Notes: generated by a model from the sequence alone, not told the origin. A stretch of 57,222 nucleotides of DNA from Bacteroidales bacterium UBA1800 (GCA_002319915.1 DCFQ01000066.1:1047-58268); one strand, 5' to 3'; counted from the stretch's first letter, positions 1 through 9,834 are shown. Program-made: numbers and translations.

Positions 1-245
1 CCATCTGTTCGGAATTACCACCAACTAATGTTTAAAAGTACAAATTGTACCTATAATCATCTGTATGAAGCAATTAAAAACAACCCCCTGATATACCATG
101 TCCCCTGCCAGTCATGGCGCTGCCCCGTCAGTCACAACAGTAACTAACCCTCCGCCTGGTTTTCCTTATAAATCCGTGACTCTTGCCTGACTATTCCTTA
201 CAGTAGAACCAAACTAAGTTATGCAATGACTTAAAAACCCGCCGT

Positions 246-294
246 GTAAACCGGCCAAAAGATATTAACCGAAATGCCCAAGTAGTGAACCGGT
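246..294 (+). repeat. Left copy of 49-bp imperfect direct repeat
   Basis: This segment matches 2934-2982 at 42 of 49 positions without gaps by my alignment. Both copies end in GTAGTGAACCGGT-like sequence. The two copies bracket the WD40 gene and lie in the same orientation. Confidence 0.75.
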
Positions 295-429
295 GCAAGG
301 TCATTCTCTTTGCCGGATCCCGCTTCACCGGATCCGGGAAAATACCTGAATTGACTGAAACACCTGCACAGGCTGTGTTGCCTTGCCCTGGCTCTCTGAC
401 AAAAGATGTGTATGATCAGCTATCGGGAA

Positions 430-460
430 TTGAATTTCGCCTCGTAATTTCCTAAATTTG
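430..460 (+). promoter_or_regulatory. Predicted Bacteroidetes-type promoter for the WD40 gene
   Basis: TTG at 430-432 and TAAATTTG at 453-460 are separated by 20 bases. This matches the primary sigma factor consensus of Bacteroidetes (TTG, 19-21 bases, TAnnTTTG). The transcript would start near 466, leaving a leader of about 80 bases before the ATG at 549. Confidence 0.6.
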
Positions 461-548
461 AAAGTCCTGCTTTTCAATTATGAAATCGGGAAGCACAATT
501 GACTGATTTTCTGGTCCGGTTAACATTTAAAGAATTGCCTGATTCAAT

Positions 549-2915
549 ATGGACACCAGGGAAAAATATCATAACGCGATCCTTCAATATTTTCTCCTAA
601 AGGATAACTTCCTTGAACCATTAGAAAAACAGCGGCTCCGATCGACACAGACACCTGCGTCACCGCGATCCGCAAATATCAGGAAGGTGGTTGAGCTGCC
701 ATGGCAGTTTCGCCAGGTTAAAAGAGCTGAGCTGATTGAGGATTTATTCACCGATATTACTTTTTTGGAAGCAGCCGCTGAGGCAGGACGGGTTGCAGAT
801 CTCGCAGCTGATCTTGAAGAATTCAGCAACTGCTTTCCTCACAAAAGCAGGAATCGCAAAATCTTCAGGCAGGTTAAAGAAGCGATCCTTCGAGATATTA
901 ATTTCCTGAAGGAGCATCCGGCATCGCTTTTTCAATGTTTATGGAACACTTGCTGGTGGTACGATTGCCCGGAAGCAGGGACTTTTTATGAGACAGCCGA
1001 CGGGCCATGGAATGACCCGGAGACCCGGCTTTTTGAGATCCTCGAGAAATGGCGGCATGCAAAAGAAACACTGACCCCCGGGTTCACCTGGATACGAAGC
1101 CTCAGGCCTCCCTCTATTATGCTCGGCTCACCGCAGATTTCTGTCTTACACGGCCATTCGGGAGACTGGACCAGGGTGTTATGTTCCCCTGACGGGAACA
1201 GCATTGTAAGCTGCAACGCAGACCGTACAATAAGGATCTGGGATCTTCAGTCGGGCGTTGAAAAATGCATTTTAACAGGTCATACATCCTATGTGGAGAG
1301 TATTGATATTTCCCCTGATGGCACGAAGCTCCTAAGTGGGGGCGCTGATGGCACATTCAGGATCTGGGATTTGAATTGCGCGGGAGAATTATCGGTAACT
1401 AATACCTGTGACTCTCTCAGCTGGGTAGATTGTGTTGCTTGGTCAAAGCATGACGGCCGGTTTGCAGTCGGAGTCTCTGATAACATTTATATATGGGATG
1501 CCTCGGGGGACATGCTGCTGCTTAGTCTTAAAGGTCACACCGATACAGTTCGCAGCATCGGATTTGCGCCCGACGGATCCTGGCTGGCAAGCGGTTCGGA
1601 TGACAATACCATAAGGATCTGGAATACCGTCAGCGGAAAAGAATCAGCAATTCTGAAAGGACACCTGGACAAGATCAGAAGCGTGTGTGTCTCACCCGAT
1701 GGAAGACGCATCGCAAGCGGATCCGGGGATTGCACCATCCGGATCTGGGATGCTTTGAATAAAACAGAGCTTTATGTGCTCAACGGGCACTCGGGTGGGG
1801 TGGAATGCGTGGCATATTCGCCTGATGGTCAAATGATAGCAAGTGGCTCAGAGGACCATCAGATCCGGAAATGGGATGCGGAGAACGGAAATTGCCTGGG
1901 AGTGCTCTCCGGCCACGAAAGGAGCGTGACAGGCGTGGCATTTTCCCCTGACAGCCGGACAATTATCAGCGGCAGTGCCGATCGTACCATCCGCTTATGG
2001 AATGCATCGTCTGACAGTAATCCCCCATCGCTGATCGGACATAAGGATGTTATTTGCGAGGAGGGAATAGGTGATATCGCTTATTCGCCCGATGGCAGCA
2101 GGTTTGTCACGGGTGGGGCGGATGGCACCATAAGGATCTGGAGTATTTCAGACGGATGCCAGCTGGCAGTTTTTAAGGCTTCCGAAGACCATGTCTGTTG
2201 TGTCTCATATTCCCCCGACGGGAACAAAATAGCCAGCGGAGGAGATTATGACGGAACCGTGCAAATCCGTGATGCCCTCACCGGACTGACCTGCCTGGTT
2301 TTACACGGCCATGATGACACCGTAAGATGCCTCTCTTTCACTCATGATGGTAAACGACTGGTAACCGGGTCAAATGATGATACGGCACGTGTCTGGGATG
2401 CTGAAAACGGCAAAGAGATAAAATCGCTCAGGCAGACGGGCATATGGAAGGTGTCGGCTGTATCCTGTTCTTTGGATGACCGGTATATGATCGCCGGGGG
2501 AGACATTATCCGGGAATTTGATGCCGGAAATGGCTCTGAAATACTGGTTCTGCCTGAACGGGAATCATTAGATGACTACTTACGGGCCGTAGCTTTTTCG
2601 CCTGGCAGAGAACGGATCATTTGTCAGCCTGATGATGCTGAAGTTGCGATATATGACCGTGAACTCAATGATTGGACGGGGAAGATTGAAGGGATCAGTG
2701 ATGTCAATGCCATCGCCGGCGGATCAAAACTATTCCCGTTTCTGGTCCATTGCAGGTGGAACGGGGTAGGAATAAGCGAAGCGGCTTCTGGCTATATAAT
2801 TGCGTGGCTGCCATACGATATTGACAAGATCGTCACACATAGGGATGGGCGCACCTGGATCGGCATGAACAACAGCCAGGTCTTTCATTTCACGCTTGAA
2901 GGAATCCGGGGATAG
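549..2915 (+). CDS. WD40-repeat protein with STAND-like helical N-terminus
   Basis: The 788-residue protein has an alpha-helical N-terminal region (about 1-185) followed by some 13-14 WD40 blades (about 190-770), enough for two propellers. Most blades carry the GH dipeptide and a closing R-I-W-D. WD40 propellers are protein-protein interaction scaffolds. The N-terminal segment, with ELPWQF near residue 48, resembles the helical linker between NACHT/NB-ARC ATPases and WD40 repeats in bacterial STAND proteins, but no ATPase domain precedes it and the upstream DNA is non-coding. It may be a stand-alone sensor or the C-terminal half of an eroded STAND protein. No signal peptide is seen, so a cytoplasmic location is likely. 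A promoter lies just upstream, and imperfect direct repeats bracket the gene. The WD40 call is certain; the STAND link is inference. Confidence 0.85.
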   Translation: MDTREKYHNAILQYFLLKDNFLEPLEKQRLRSTQTPASPRSANIRKVVELPWQFRQVKRAELIEDLFTDITFLEAAAEAGRVADLAADLEEFSNCFPHKSRNRKIFRQVKEAILRDINFLKEHPASLFQCLWNTCWWYDCPEAGTFYETADGPWNDPETRLFEILEKWRHAKETLTPGFTWIRSLRPPSIMLGSPQISVLHGHSGDWTRVLCSPDGNSIVSCNADRTIRIWDLQSGVEKCILTGHTSYVESIDISPDGTKLLSGGADGTFRIWDLNCAGELSVTNTCDSLSWVDCVAWSKHDGRFAVGVSDNIYIWDASGDMLLLSLKGHTDTVRSIGFAPDGSWLASGSDDNTIRIWNTVSGKESAILKGHLDKIRSVCVSPDGRRIASGSGDCTIRIWDALNKTELYVLNGHSGGVECVAYSPDGQMIASGSEDHQIRKWDAENGNCLGVLSGHERSVTGVAFSPDSRTIISGSADRTIRLWNASSDSNPPSLIGHKDVICEEGIGDIAYSPDGSRFVTGGADGTIRIWSISDGCQLAVFKASEDHVCCVSYSPDGNKIASGGDYDGTVQIRDALTGLTCLVLHGHDDTVRCLSFTHDGKRLVTGSNDDTARVWDAENGKEIKSLRQTGIWKVSAVSCSLDDRYMIAGGDIIREFDAGNGSEILVLPERESLDDYLRAVAFSPGRERIICQPDDAEVAIYDRELNDWTGKIEGISDVNAIAGGSKLFPFLVHCRWNGVGISEAASGYIIAWLPYDIDKIVTHRDGRTWIGMNNSQVFHFTLEGIRG

Positions 2916-2933
2916 CTCTGGACTCCTGCGCGG

Positions 2934-2982
2934 GCAAACCGCCCAAAAGACATTATCCGAAAAACCCAGGTAGTGAACCGGT
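2934..2982 (+). repeat. Right copy of 49-bp imperfect direct repeat
   Basis: Matches 246-294 at 42 of 49 positions. It begins 19 bases after the WD40 stop codon. A shorter similarity also recurs on both sides of the gene: about 21 bases at 478-498 resemble 3071-3091 (TTATGAAA.CGGGAAG). Confidence 0.75.
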
Positions 2983-3118
2983 AGCCCTACGGGACACTGG
3001 CTTTTATTTTTTTTTAAAACCCGGAGGGCTCAATAAAGTTAGTTCTACGATATTACCTGTCTATCCCAGGTTATGAAACCGGGAAGAACACTAATGAAAA
3101 CTCCTAAGGTTGAAAACC

Positions 3119-5434
3119 TTACTTCTGAATGATGCGGAAAGCCTTATCATAAATCGATGTGTGACGGTATTGCACGTCTGAAAAATCAGGGAAACCCCCA
3201 ACAAACCCTCCTCCTTCCCTGCCTTGATAAAGCAGCGTGGTGCCGGTATAGTCCCAGGTTACACTTTCACGGCGATAGCCATCCTGCAAATGCAATGCCA
3301 GCCAGTAGGTCTCACCGGCATGAACAGGAATCGCCCCACCAAAATCAAAATGCACGGTAAAATGCCTGATCCCGCCCCGGTCCTCCACTGTGTTTCTCTG
3401 CTTGATGTTCACTCCTGCCCCAGATGCAATGACGTTAACAGGATGATCCCCATCGTTTTGAAGCAGCCACCATTCGAGAGTCCCGTCCCATTGCTTCCTT
3501 TCAGAAGCGGGTCCATCTGTAACATCTACCTCGACACTGGTTATTTTTCTGTCCTCTGCCAGTTTGAAATCTTCCGCTGATATCGAATTTCCGACTGAAG
3601 AGCCTCCTTTATGGCCACTATAACCGTTATCATATACGATTACCGGCAAACCTGCAGCCAACAAAGCGTCTTCAATCTGGATCAAAGGAATGGAAAGCCC
3701 GCTAATATCGTCATGCACCTGGTACCCTGTAGTCTTGAAGTAGTTCAGGATTTCATCAATGCTTAGTTCCGGTTTAGCAGCATGCATAATAGCCCATGCC
3801 GCAGCCACGATTGGGGCTGAAAGAGAAGTTCCCATTGCAAAGTGCTCATACTCCGGCCCCGTACATGCCGGAGCAAGTAAGTCAAGGAATGGTGCTCTGT
3901 CTGAATCAACCCAGATCTTCCTGGCATCACTAGTGCCATAATAATCATAGTTATTTGTTCCTCCAACGCTCACTACGTATGGAGAACATGCCGGGCTGCT
4001 GATTCCGGAAAAATCATTATTCCCCTGTTGCCACCGACCATCATTACCCGCACCCGCAATTGGAACGATTCCTTTTGCCCTCAGCCGCTGGAAATTCCAA
4101 TCATTCCCTGTTGGACAATCCTCTCTCGTAAAAGGACCGGCAGGGCCACCAGAATTATCCGGCGATGTTCCGAAGCTCATATTCACCGCAACTATGTTGT
4201 ATTCAATCTGATGATCCAGAGCCCATTGGAGTGCACCAGAAACAAAAGAATCATCAATAGATCCTTGAAATCCTGCATCATAAGCAATAATGCTCACCCC
4301 GGGAGCTACTTCAACTATCCTGGCAGCAACGTATGTAGCATGTTCCCATTTATATGGATCAGCCCACCCGGGATTCTCTTCGTGGCTTACACGACACCCG
4401 GCTGGAGTAGCTACATCCGAGCATCGAAAGACAGGAACTGTCAAATCAATTACCCCGCTATTAGGCCCTATATTTGGGTTGTCCCCCCCATATGGATCAA
4501 GCTTGTGACCTCCGTCATCAATGATCAATACTGCAGTATGTGCCCCGGTGTAACCACTTCGCTTTGTTATAACCTGCCCAATTGCTTCCTGCCATGTCTC
4601 GGAAAGTGAAAGAGGCTTGTATTTTCTGTTTTCGTACAGATATACAACATTAGGTAATTTAGCCAGGGACGAGAGAGTGGACGAATTGGCGATCCTGCCA
4701 AATACCTGGGCAAGGGTAGGCCTGTAGTCCTTAAGGATTTCAAATCCCCCAAGTTCAGGAAAGGGAAGCCGGTCATCCAGAACATTGACCAATACCATCT
4801 GGGGGCCAATGTTCTCATTTGATAAGTATCTCTTAAGCAATGTGGGTGATATCTTGGCCCGTTGAAGAGGAGCCAGCTCACCTATCGGGAAAACACCTTC
4901 CTCAATTCGGAATCTTATTGGGATTGTTTCATTTTTTGTCTCCTGGTTTATATCAATGTATCCTAACTCTTTCACAAAGGAGACTTTTTCCTTGATCCTA
5001 AGTAATACCTTAATACGGAGTGTTTTAGTCGTGCCAACATGGTATCTCCGTGTGTTCAAATTTACCAGGTAGTATCCATCATCCGGCATGATCTTTACTC
5101 TCTCAGCCTCCCGACTGGCAGATGTAGTGAATTCTGCTACAGGCGGATACTCATATTTGTCATTGGTCAGCCTGAATATTTGTACTACCGGGTCCAGGTT
5201 GTAAATGAAAGTGCCAGTAGATTTCTGTGCCGAAGCAAGAGGTGGCAGAAAGAAGAAATGTTTTAATTTCCCCTGGTTTGGAACAATTATTTGTTCACCT
5301 AAATTATTCACAGTTGAATCTGGATTTCTGCTTTGCCCAAGGGCGATTCTTGAACTGTTACAATCATCAAGAAAAAGGCATGATAATAACCCAATGTTAA
5401 TTATCAAGATCTTGCAGAGGTTCTGAATATTCAT
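3119..5434 (-). CDS. Subtilisin-like serine protease (S8 family), exported
   Basis: A 771-residue subtilase. An N-terminal hydrophobic segment (about 8-23, with a weak LLSC lipobox) indicates export. The catalytic domain spans roughly 285-600: Asp306/307 in AVLIIDD, His365 in WEHATYVA, oxyanion Asn464 in GAGNDG and Ser537 in GTSLSAP, so the triad is complete. Residues about 30-280 form an N-terminal region with beta-rich and propeptide-like parts. Residues about 600-771 look like a beta-sandwich that may bind sugar or protein. There is no type IX sorting tail. The substrate cannot be inferred. The gene is convergent with the WD40 gene and appears monocistronic. Confidence 0.9.
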   Translation of the reverse strand: MNIQNLCKILIINIGLLSCLFLDDCNSSRIALGQSRNPDSTVNNLGEQIIVPNQGKLKHFFFLPPLASAQKSTGTFIYNLDPVVQIFRLTNDKYEYPPVAEFTTSASREAERVKIMPDDGYYLVNLNTRRYHVGTTKTLRIKVLLRIKEKVSFVKELGYIDINQETKNETIPIRFRIEEGVFPIGELAPLQRAKISPTLLKRYLSNENIGPQMVLVNVLDDRLPFPELGGFEILKDYRPTLAQVFGRIANSSTLSSLAKLPNVVYLYENRKYKPLSLSETWQEAIGQVITKRSGYTGAHTAVLIIDDGGHKLDPYGGDNPNIGPNSGVIDLTVPVFRCSDVATPAGCRVSHEENPGWADPYKWEHATYVAARIVEVAPGVSIIAYDAGFQGSIDDSFVSGALQWALDHQIEYNIVAVNMSFGTSPDNSGGPAGPFTREDCPTGNDWNFQRLRAKGIVPIAGAGNDGRWQQGNNDFSGISSPACSPYVVSVGGTNNYDYYGTSDARKIWVDSDRAPFLDLLAPACTGPEYEHFAMGTSLSAPIVAAAWAIMHAAKPELSIDEILNYFKTTGYQVHDDISGLSIPLIQIEDALLAAGLPVIVYDNGYSGHKGGSSVGNSISAEDFKLAEDRKITSVEVDVTDGPASERKQWDGTLEWWLLQNDGDHPVNVIASGAGVNIKQRNTVEDRGGIRHFTVHFDFGGAIPVHAGETYWLALHLQDGYRRESVTWDYTGTTLLYQGREGGGFVGGFPDFSDVQYRHTSIYDKAFRIIQK

Positions 5435-5819
5435 GACTATTAATATTTTGATAAGATCTTATTAGACAAACCTGGTGATAAGTCATTTACTCTACAGTAA
5501 GACAATGTACTTTTGATCGAATTTCAGTTTAAGTTATTGTTACAGTCGATTAACTAAAAAGGTTGCACGCCTGACTAATTCCCTAAAAAATCAATAATTA
5601 TAAAAATAAACCATTAAAGGGCCGAAGTCAAATAATCTTTTTAGAGACTACCGGGTGCTCATGCAATAGACGTACGCCACAACCACATTTGGCTGGTTAA
5701 ACCGCCATTAATTCAAAATTAAGGAGAAGAATTGGCTAAATCCGACACCGACGATGGGGTTTGTTAAAGGAGGTGAAATTACATTTGGGAAATCTGATCA
5801 ATAGCCATTCTTTTTATCA
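5435..5819. other. Intergenic region, no gene seen
   Basis: This 385-bp stretch lies upstream of the minus-strand subtilase and downstream of the minus-strand 229-residue gene. It is AT-rich. I found no good TAnnTTTG promoter on the minus strand and no ORF of useful length. Confidence 0.5.
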
Positions 5820-6509
5820 TCAGCGAAGAGCATAGCTTACTCTGATCCCTGCATAAGATTTATTATTTATGACCCCAATATCTGGCTCCACAATTACTGA
5901 AGGTAATTTCTTATAGGCTACCTTCTCTTTTGTCACCAGCGCTCCGATCAGGGTACATGAAAACATAACCACTCCTCCAATGGTAATAGCCCTTATCCTG
6001 CCTTCTTTTCTCAGTTCTCCATATGTATCCGGACCAAAAATAGGTGCTTTGAATATTTCCAAATCAGTAGTCTCATTAATCACGAAAAGCATTCCGGTCA
6101 TGAAGCATCCATACAAGAATCCATTGCCCGCATACGAAGACTTTCTTTTAATAAGCTCGACCTTATCGAGGGGATAAACTGACCTTTTTGAATTCAAATC
6201 ATTAAATACTATACTGTCGTCTTTAAATCGCAGGTTCCTGAACTTTGAGAAACCTCCTCCCGCAAGTACAATTGTGCCCTGGCCAACAGGTCTTCTCTCG
6301 CTATAAACAACTTTTTCAACCTCACTTTTCTTGATATGGGTAATTTTATCCCCATTATCAGTATGCATCTTGAAATATATCTTTACACTATCCTCTGCTG
6401 ATATTTTGCAGTTCACCGTTTGCCCATTCTTCATGATTATGATATCCTGGGATTTTAAAGAAGGATTTGAAATAAAAACCACTCCCAAAATGATTAAAAG
6501 GTACTTCAT
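5820..6509 (-). CDS. Conserved hypothetical membrane/exported protein
   Basis: A 229-residue protein with a cleavable signal peptide (about 1-20, ending near LKSQD). A short beta-rich domain follows, beginning IIIMKNGQTVNCKI, a pattern common at the N-terminus of uncharacterised Bacteroidetes envelope proteins. Two hydrophobic segments lie at about 128-146 and 178-196, the second preceded by basic residues. I do not recognise a catalytic motif. The gene stands alone between two intergenic stretches. Confidence 0.75.
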   Translation of the reverse strand: MKYLLIILGVVFISNPSLKSQDIIIMKNGQTVNCKISAEDSVKIYFKMHTDNGDKITHIKKSEVEKVVYSERRPVGQGTIVLAGGGFSKFRNLRFKDDSIVFNDLNSKRSVYPLDKVELIKRKSSYAGNGFLYGCFMTGMLFVINETTDLEIFKAPIFGPDTYGELRKEGRIRAITIGGVVMFSCTLIGALVTKEKVAYKKLPSVIVEPDIGVINNKSYAGIRVSYALR

Positions 6510-6579
6510 AGTTTTCTTATTTGCATACTAAGGTACGACAGGATCATAATATAAGTCAATTTTTTTTAAATTATAGATA

Positions 6580-6726
6580 ATGTTGATGTTAGGCCTTGTG
6601 AACAGATTACTTAATCTGAATGCCAATTTTGTACCCATTCTGCAACATTTCCAGACAATCGATAAAGCGATTAGCCGGGTTGATCAGGAGTTAAATTTGT
6701 TATCAAAAATCCATAAATTAAAATGA
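6580..6726 (+). CDS. Possible small ORF, 48 residues, or gene remnant
   Basis: ATG at 6580 opens 48 codons, ending at TGA 6724-6726. The product is mostly amphipathic helix, with an ending (QTIDKAISRVDQELNLL) that resembles coiled-coil tails such as those closing HsdS subunits. There is no clear ribosome-binding site or promoter. It may be a relic or chance. Confidence 0.2.
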   Translation: MLMLGLVNRLLNLNANFVPILQHFQTIDKAISRVDQELNLLSKIHKLK

Positions 6727-6811
6727 GATTTTAGCACTGCCAGACCCTAGTGTAAAGGTTATTTCACCAATTCATCAAGCTCCTTTAAATACATCCCCGC
6801 CTAAAATAAAA

Positions 6812-6842
6812 TTGCTTTTGATTATTCTGCGGTTTAATTTTG
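6812..6842 (+). promoter_or_regulatory. Predicted promoter for the M16 peptidase
   Basis: TTG at 6812-6814, 20 bases, then TAATTTTG at 6835-6842. This matches the Bacteroidetes TAnnTTTG consensus and spacing. Transcription would start near 6848, about 55 bases before the ATG. Confidence 0.6.
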
Positions 6843-6903
6843 ATATTGTTCATTAATCGCTGAACACTGTGTTCCTGAAATATCTCAATTAAAACTCCGA
6901 AAC

Positions 6904-9834
6904 ATGAAAAAAGTTATCAGCATCCTCCTGGTGTCCCTCTTTGTCTTTACCGGCTGCAATGTCAACAAAAACAAGGTGGCCGTCAGCACCGACAAGAACG
7001 GGTATTCCTACCAGACGGTAAGCAACGACCCGTCAGCAATGAGGCTCTATACTCTCAAAAATGGCCTCAGGGTTTACATGGGCATCAACAAGGATGAACC
7101 CAGGATCAATACCATGATCGCCGTAAAGGCAGGATCGAACAATGATCCCGAAGCAACCACGGGTCTGGCTCATTATTTCGAACACCTCATGTTCAAGGGG
7201 ACAAGCTCCTACGGCACCAAGGACTGGGCAAAGGAGAAACCGCTCCTCGATTCCATCTCAGCCCTTTTTGAGAAACGCATAAACACCCCCGACAGCATCA
7301 AAAAGCTCAATATTTACAAGCAGATCGACAAGTTCTCAGTCGAGGCCGCCCAGTATGCCATCCCAAGCGAATATGCCAAGATGCTCTCCGAGATCGGTGC
7401 CACCGGCACAAATGCGTTTACTTCAAACGAAATGACCGTCTATGTCAACGATATCCCGGCCAATGAGCTCAACAGGTGGCTTACCCTCGAAAAGACCAGG
7501 TTCGGGGATGTTGTCCTGAGATTGTTCAATACTGAGCTCGAGACGGTGTATGAGGAGTTCAACATGGGTCAGGACCGTGATATGAACAGGGCATACGAAA
7601 AATTCATGAAAGCATTGTACCCGAAGAACCCCCTGGGAAGGGACGTCATCGGGTACCCCGAGCATCTGAAAAATCCCTCGCAGGTAAACATCATGAACTT
7701 CAAGAAAACCTGGTATGTCCCGAACAACATGGCAATTTGCCTGAGCGGGGACCTCGACATGGACAAGACCATCCAAATGATCGACCAGACTTTTGGACAG
7801 CTTCCGGAAAAACCAGTGCCTGAAGTGCCGGTTGTCAGGGAAGACCCCATCACCAAACCCGTCGAGCTCACGATGTCGGGGCCCGATTTCGAATTCATGT
7901 TTATGGGATACCGGACCGACGGCCAGAAAAGCGCAGATAAAAAGTACATCTACCTTATTTCAAATATCCTGTCAAACGGTCAGGCCGGACTGTTTGATAT
8001 CGATCTCAACCAGGACCAGAAGGTGCTTTCAGCTTATGCAGGTTCGAACCTGAATACCCAGTACGGAACGCTGATGATCCAGGTAAGGCCGAAGGAAAAT
8101 CAGACACTCCAGGAAACCAAGGATCTCGTACTTGCTGAAATCGAAAAGCTCAAAAAAGGTGATTTCCCCGATTGGATTATTGAAGCAATCGCAAACCAGT
8201 ACAGGTTGAATAACCTCCAGCAGTTCAGGTCACGTTATGAAACTTACGCGTTCCTGGAATCTTTCATTTACGGAAATGACTGGAATAATGTACTTACATT
8301 CGGCGACCAGCTTCAGAAAGTGACCAGGAAGGAGCTTGTCGACTATGCAAACAAGCTGTTCCAGTCAGGTTTTGTTGCTTTGTACAAGACAAAAGGCAAG
8401 GCCGAAGGGCTTATAAAGGTGCAAAAGCCGCCTTTGTCGCCTGTGACCATCAACAGGAACGATGAAAGCAAATTCTTTACTGACTGGAAGAATATCCCGT
8501 CCGACAGCATCTCCCCGGTATTTGTCGATTACAATACCGCGATAAGCCGCAAGCAACTTTCCGAAGGCATCGAGTTGAATGCCATCCGTACAAATGATAA
8601 AAGTGATCTTTTCAGCACTTATTATGTGATTGATGCCGGCAAGGATAATGATCTCCGCATGCCGCTTGCGGTCAATTACCTCCCCTACATAGGCACTAAG
8701 TTTCATACGGCCACCGCACTCAAGCAGGAGCTGTTCCGGTATGGCCTTTATACCGCCGTGTTCAGCGATTCAAAGCGTTCCTATGTTTACGTATCGGGGC
8801 TCAACCGGAATTTCGAAAAGGGGATCAACCTGCTGGAGGAGATCGTAAGCAGCTCTGTTGCCGACACCGCAGCGTATAGGAAATACGCGGAAAGCACGAT
8901 CAAGGACAGGAACGACATGAAGCTTAACCAGGACAATATCCTCTATTCAGGGCTTCTTAACTGGGCTATGTATGGAAACAAATCGTCACAGAATGACGTG
9001 CTTTTGGATGAAGAAATAAGGAAGCAGGACCCTGAAAAGCTGGTTTCAACAGTGAGGTCAATGGTTACATATCCTCACAGGATCCTCTACTGCGGACCGT
9101 ATACCCTGGAGCAGGTTGAACCATTGATCCGGAAAAATCATCCGGCTCCCGAAAAAATTGAACCGATACCGGCTTTGAAAAAATACCCGGAGCTGAATAC
9201 TGACAAAAACCAGGTCATTCTTGCCAATTACGACATGTCGCAGATAAATCTGGTGATGGTTTCCAGGGGATTGCCCTACTCGCCCGAAAACCAGGTCTCA
9301 GCCTCGCTGTTCAACCAGTACTACGCCGGCTCGATTGCTTCCGTTGTGTTCCAGGAGATAAGGGAAGCCCAGGGAATGGCATACTCGGCCTATGCATCCT
9401 ACCAGGTGCCTGACAGGAAGGATGAGCCGTTCTGGCTTATCGGGTATGTCGCCACCCAGGCAGATAAAATGAAATCCGCGATCACGTCGATGGACAGGGT
9501 CCTCAATAATTTCACCGAAAGTGCCCTCTTCTTCAATACTTCGAAAAAAGCGATCCTGAACAAGATCTCGACCCAGCGGTACTACAGGGAAAATCTTTTC
9601 TTCAGGTACCTGTCGAACCTCGATCTTGGCATTGATCATGACCTGAGAAAGGATACCTACGAGTATGTCAAAAATTCTTCAATGGATGACCTGAAGAATT
9701 TCTTCGGGACAAACATAAAGGATAAGAAATATACTTATTGCATCATCGGCAACCTGAAGTCACTCGACATGAATGCACTCAAGCAGATAGGCGATGTCAG
9801 GGAAGTCCCTGTCAATGAACTGTTCGGATACTAG
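6904..9834 (+). CDS. M16-family zinc metallopeptidase lipoprotein
   Basis: A 976-residue insulinase/pitrilysin-type peptidase. The signal peptide ends in a lipobox with Cys18 (FTGC), so it should be a lipoprotein. The inverted zinc motif HYFEH is at 90-94, with His90, Glu93 and His94. The third ligand is probably Glu218 in ELETVYEE, with Glu211 as its partner. The usual HxxEH-to-Glu spacing is about 75-80 residues and here it is about 124, so roughly 45 extra residues, probably around 105-155, sit inside the catalytic domain. The second half holds the inactive M16 C-terminal domains, ending near 976, so both halves are in one chain. It is followed by a terminator. Likely role: periplasmic peptide degradation. 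Confidence 0.92.
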   Translation: MKKVISILLVSLFVFTGCNVNKNKVAVSTDKNGYSYQTVSNDPSAMRLYTLKNGLRVYMGINKDEPRINTMIAVKAGSNNDPEATTGLAHYFEHLMFKGTSSYGTKDWAKEKPLLDSISALFEKRINTPDSIKKLNIYKQIDKFSVEAAQYAIPSEYAKMLSEIGATGTNAFTSNEMTVYVNDIPANELNRWLTLEKTRFGDVVLRLFNTELETVYEEFNMGQDRDMNRAYEKFMKALYPKNPLGRDVIGYPEHLKNPSQVNIMNFKKTWYVPNNMAICLSGDLDMDKTIQMIDQTFGQLPEKPVPEVPVVREDPITKPVELTMSGPDFEFMFMGYRTDGQKSADKKYIYLISNILSNGQAGLFDIDLNQDQKVLSAYAGSNLNTQYGTLMIQVRPKENQTLQETKDLVLAEIEKLKKGDFPDWIIEAIANQYRLNNLQQFRSRYETYAFLESFIYGNDWNNVLTFGDQLQKVTRKELVDYANKLFQSGFVALYKTKGKAEGLIKVQKPPLSPVTINRNDESKFFTDWKNIPSDSISPVFVDYNTAISRKQLSEGIELNAIRTNDKSDLFSTYYVIDAGKDNDLRMPLAVNYLPYIGTKFHTATALKQELFRYGLYTAVFSDSKRSYVYVSGLNRNFEKGINLLEEIVSSSVADTAAYRKYAESTIKDRNDMKLNQDNILYSGLLNWAMYGNKSSQNDVLLDEEIRKQDPEKLVSTVRSMVTYPHRILYCGPYTLEQVEPLIRKNHPAPEKIEPIPALKKYPELNTDKNQVILANYDMSQINLVMVSRGLPYSPENQVSASLFNQYYAGSIASVVFQEIREAQGMAYSAYASYQVPDRKDEPFWLIGYVATQADKMKSAITSMDRVLNNFTESALFFNTSKKAILNKISTQRYYRENLFFRYLSNLDLGIDHDLRKDTYEYVKNSSMDDLKNFFGTNIKDKKYTYCIIGNLKSLDMNALKQIGDVREVPVNELFGY

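Larger units (their letters stand above)
1..548. other. Intergenic region upstream of the WD40 gene
   Basis: I see no convincing coding sequence here. The stretch is AT-rich and stop-rich in all frames. It holds the left copy of a 49-bp imperfect direct repeat (246-294), a small hairpin with 7-bp arms at 314-320 and 330-336 built on two GGATCC palindromes, and a Bacteroidetes-type promoter at 430-460. No remnant of a NACHT/NB-ARC ATPase domain is visible ahead of the WD40 gene. Confidence 0.6.
6510..6903. other. Intergenic region with M16 promoter and a possible small ORF
   Basis: A 394-bp gap between divergent genes. It contains the promoter for the M16 gene (6812-6842) and a 48-codon open frame at 6580-6726, listed separately. 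Nothing else is recognisable. Confidence 0.5.

Noticed and set aside
5754..5804. Short ORF MGFVKGGEITFGKSDQ resembling the start of formylglycine-generating-enzyme domains
   Set aside because: Only 16 codons with an immediate stop and no continuation in any frame. Similarity is too short.
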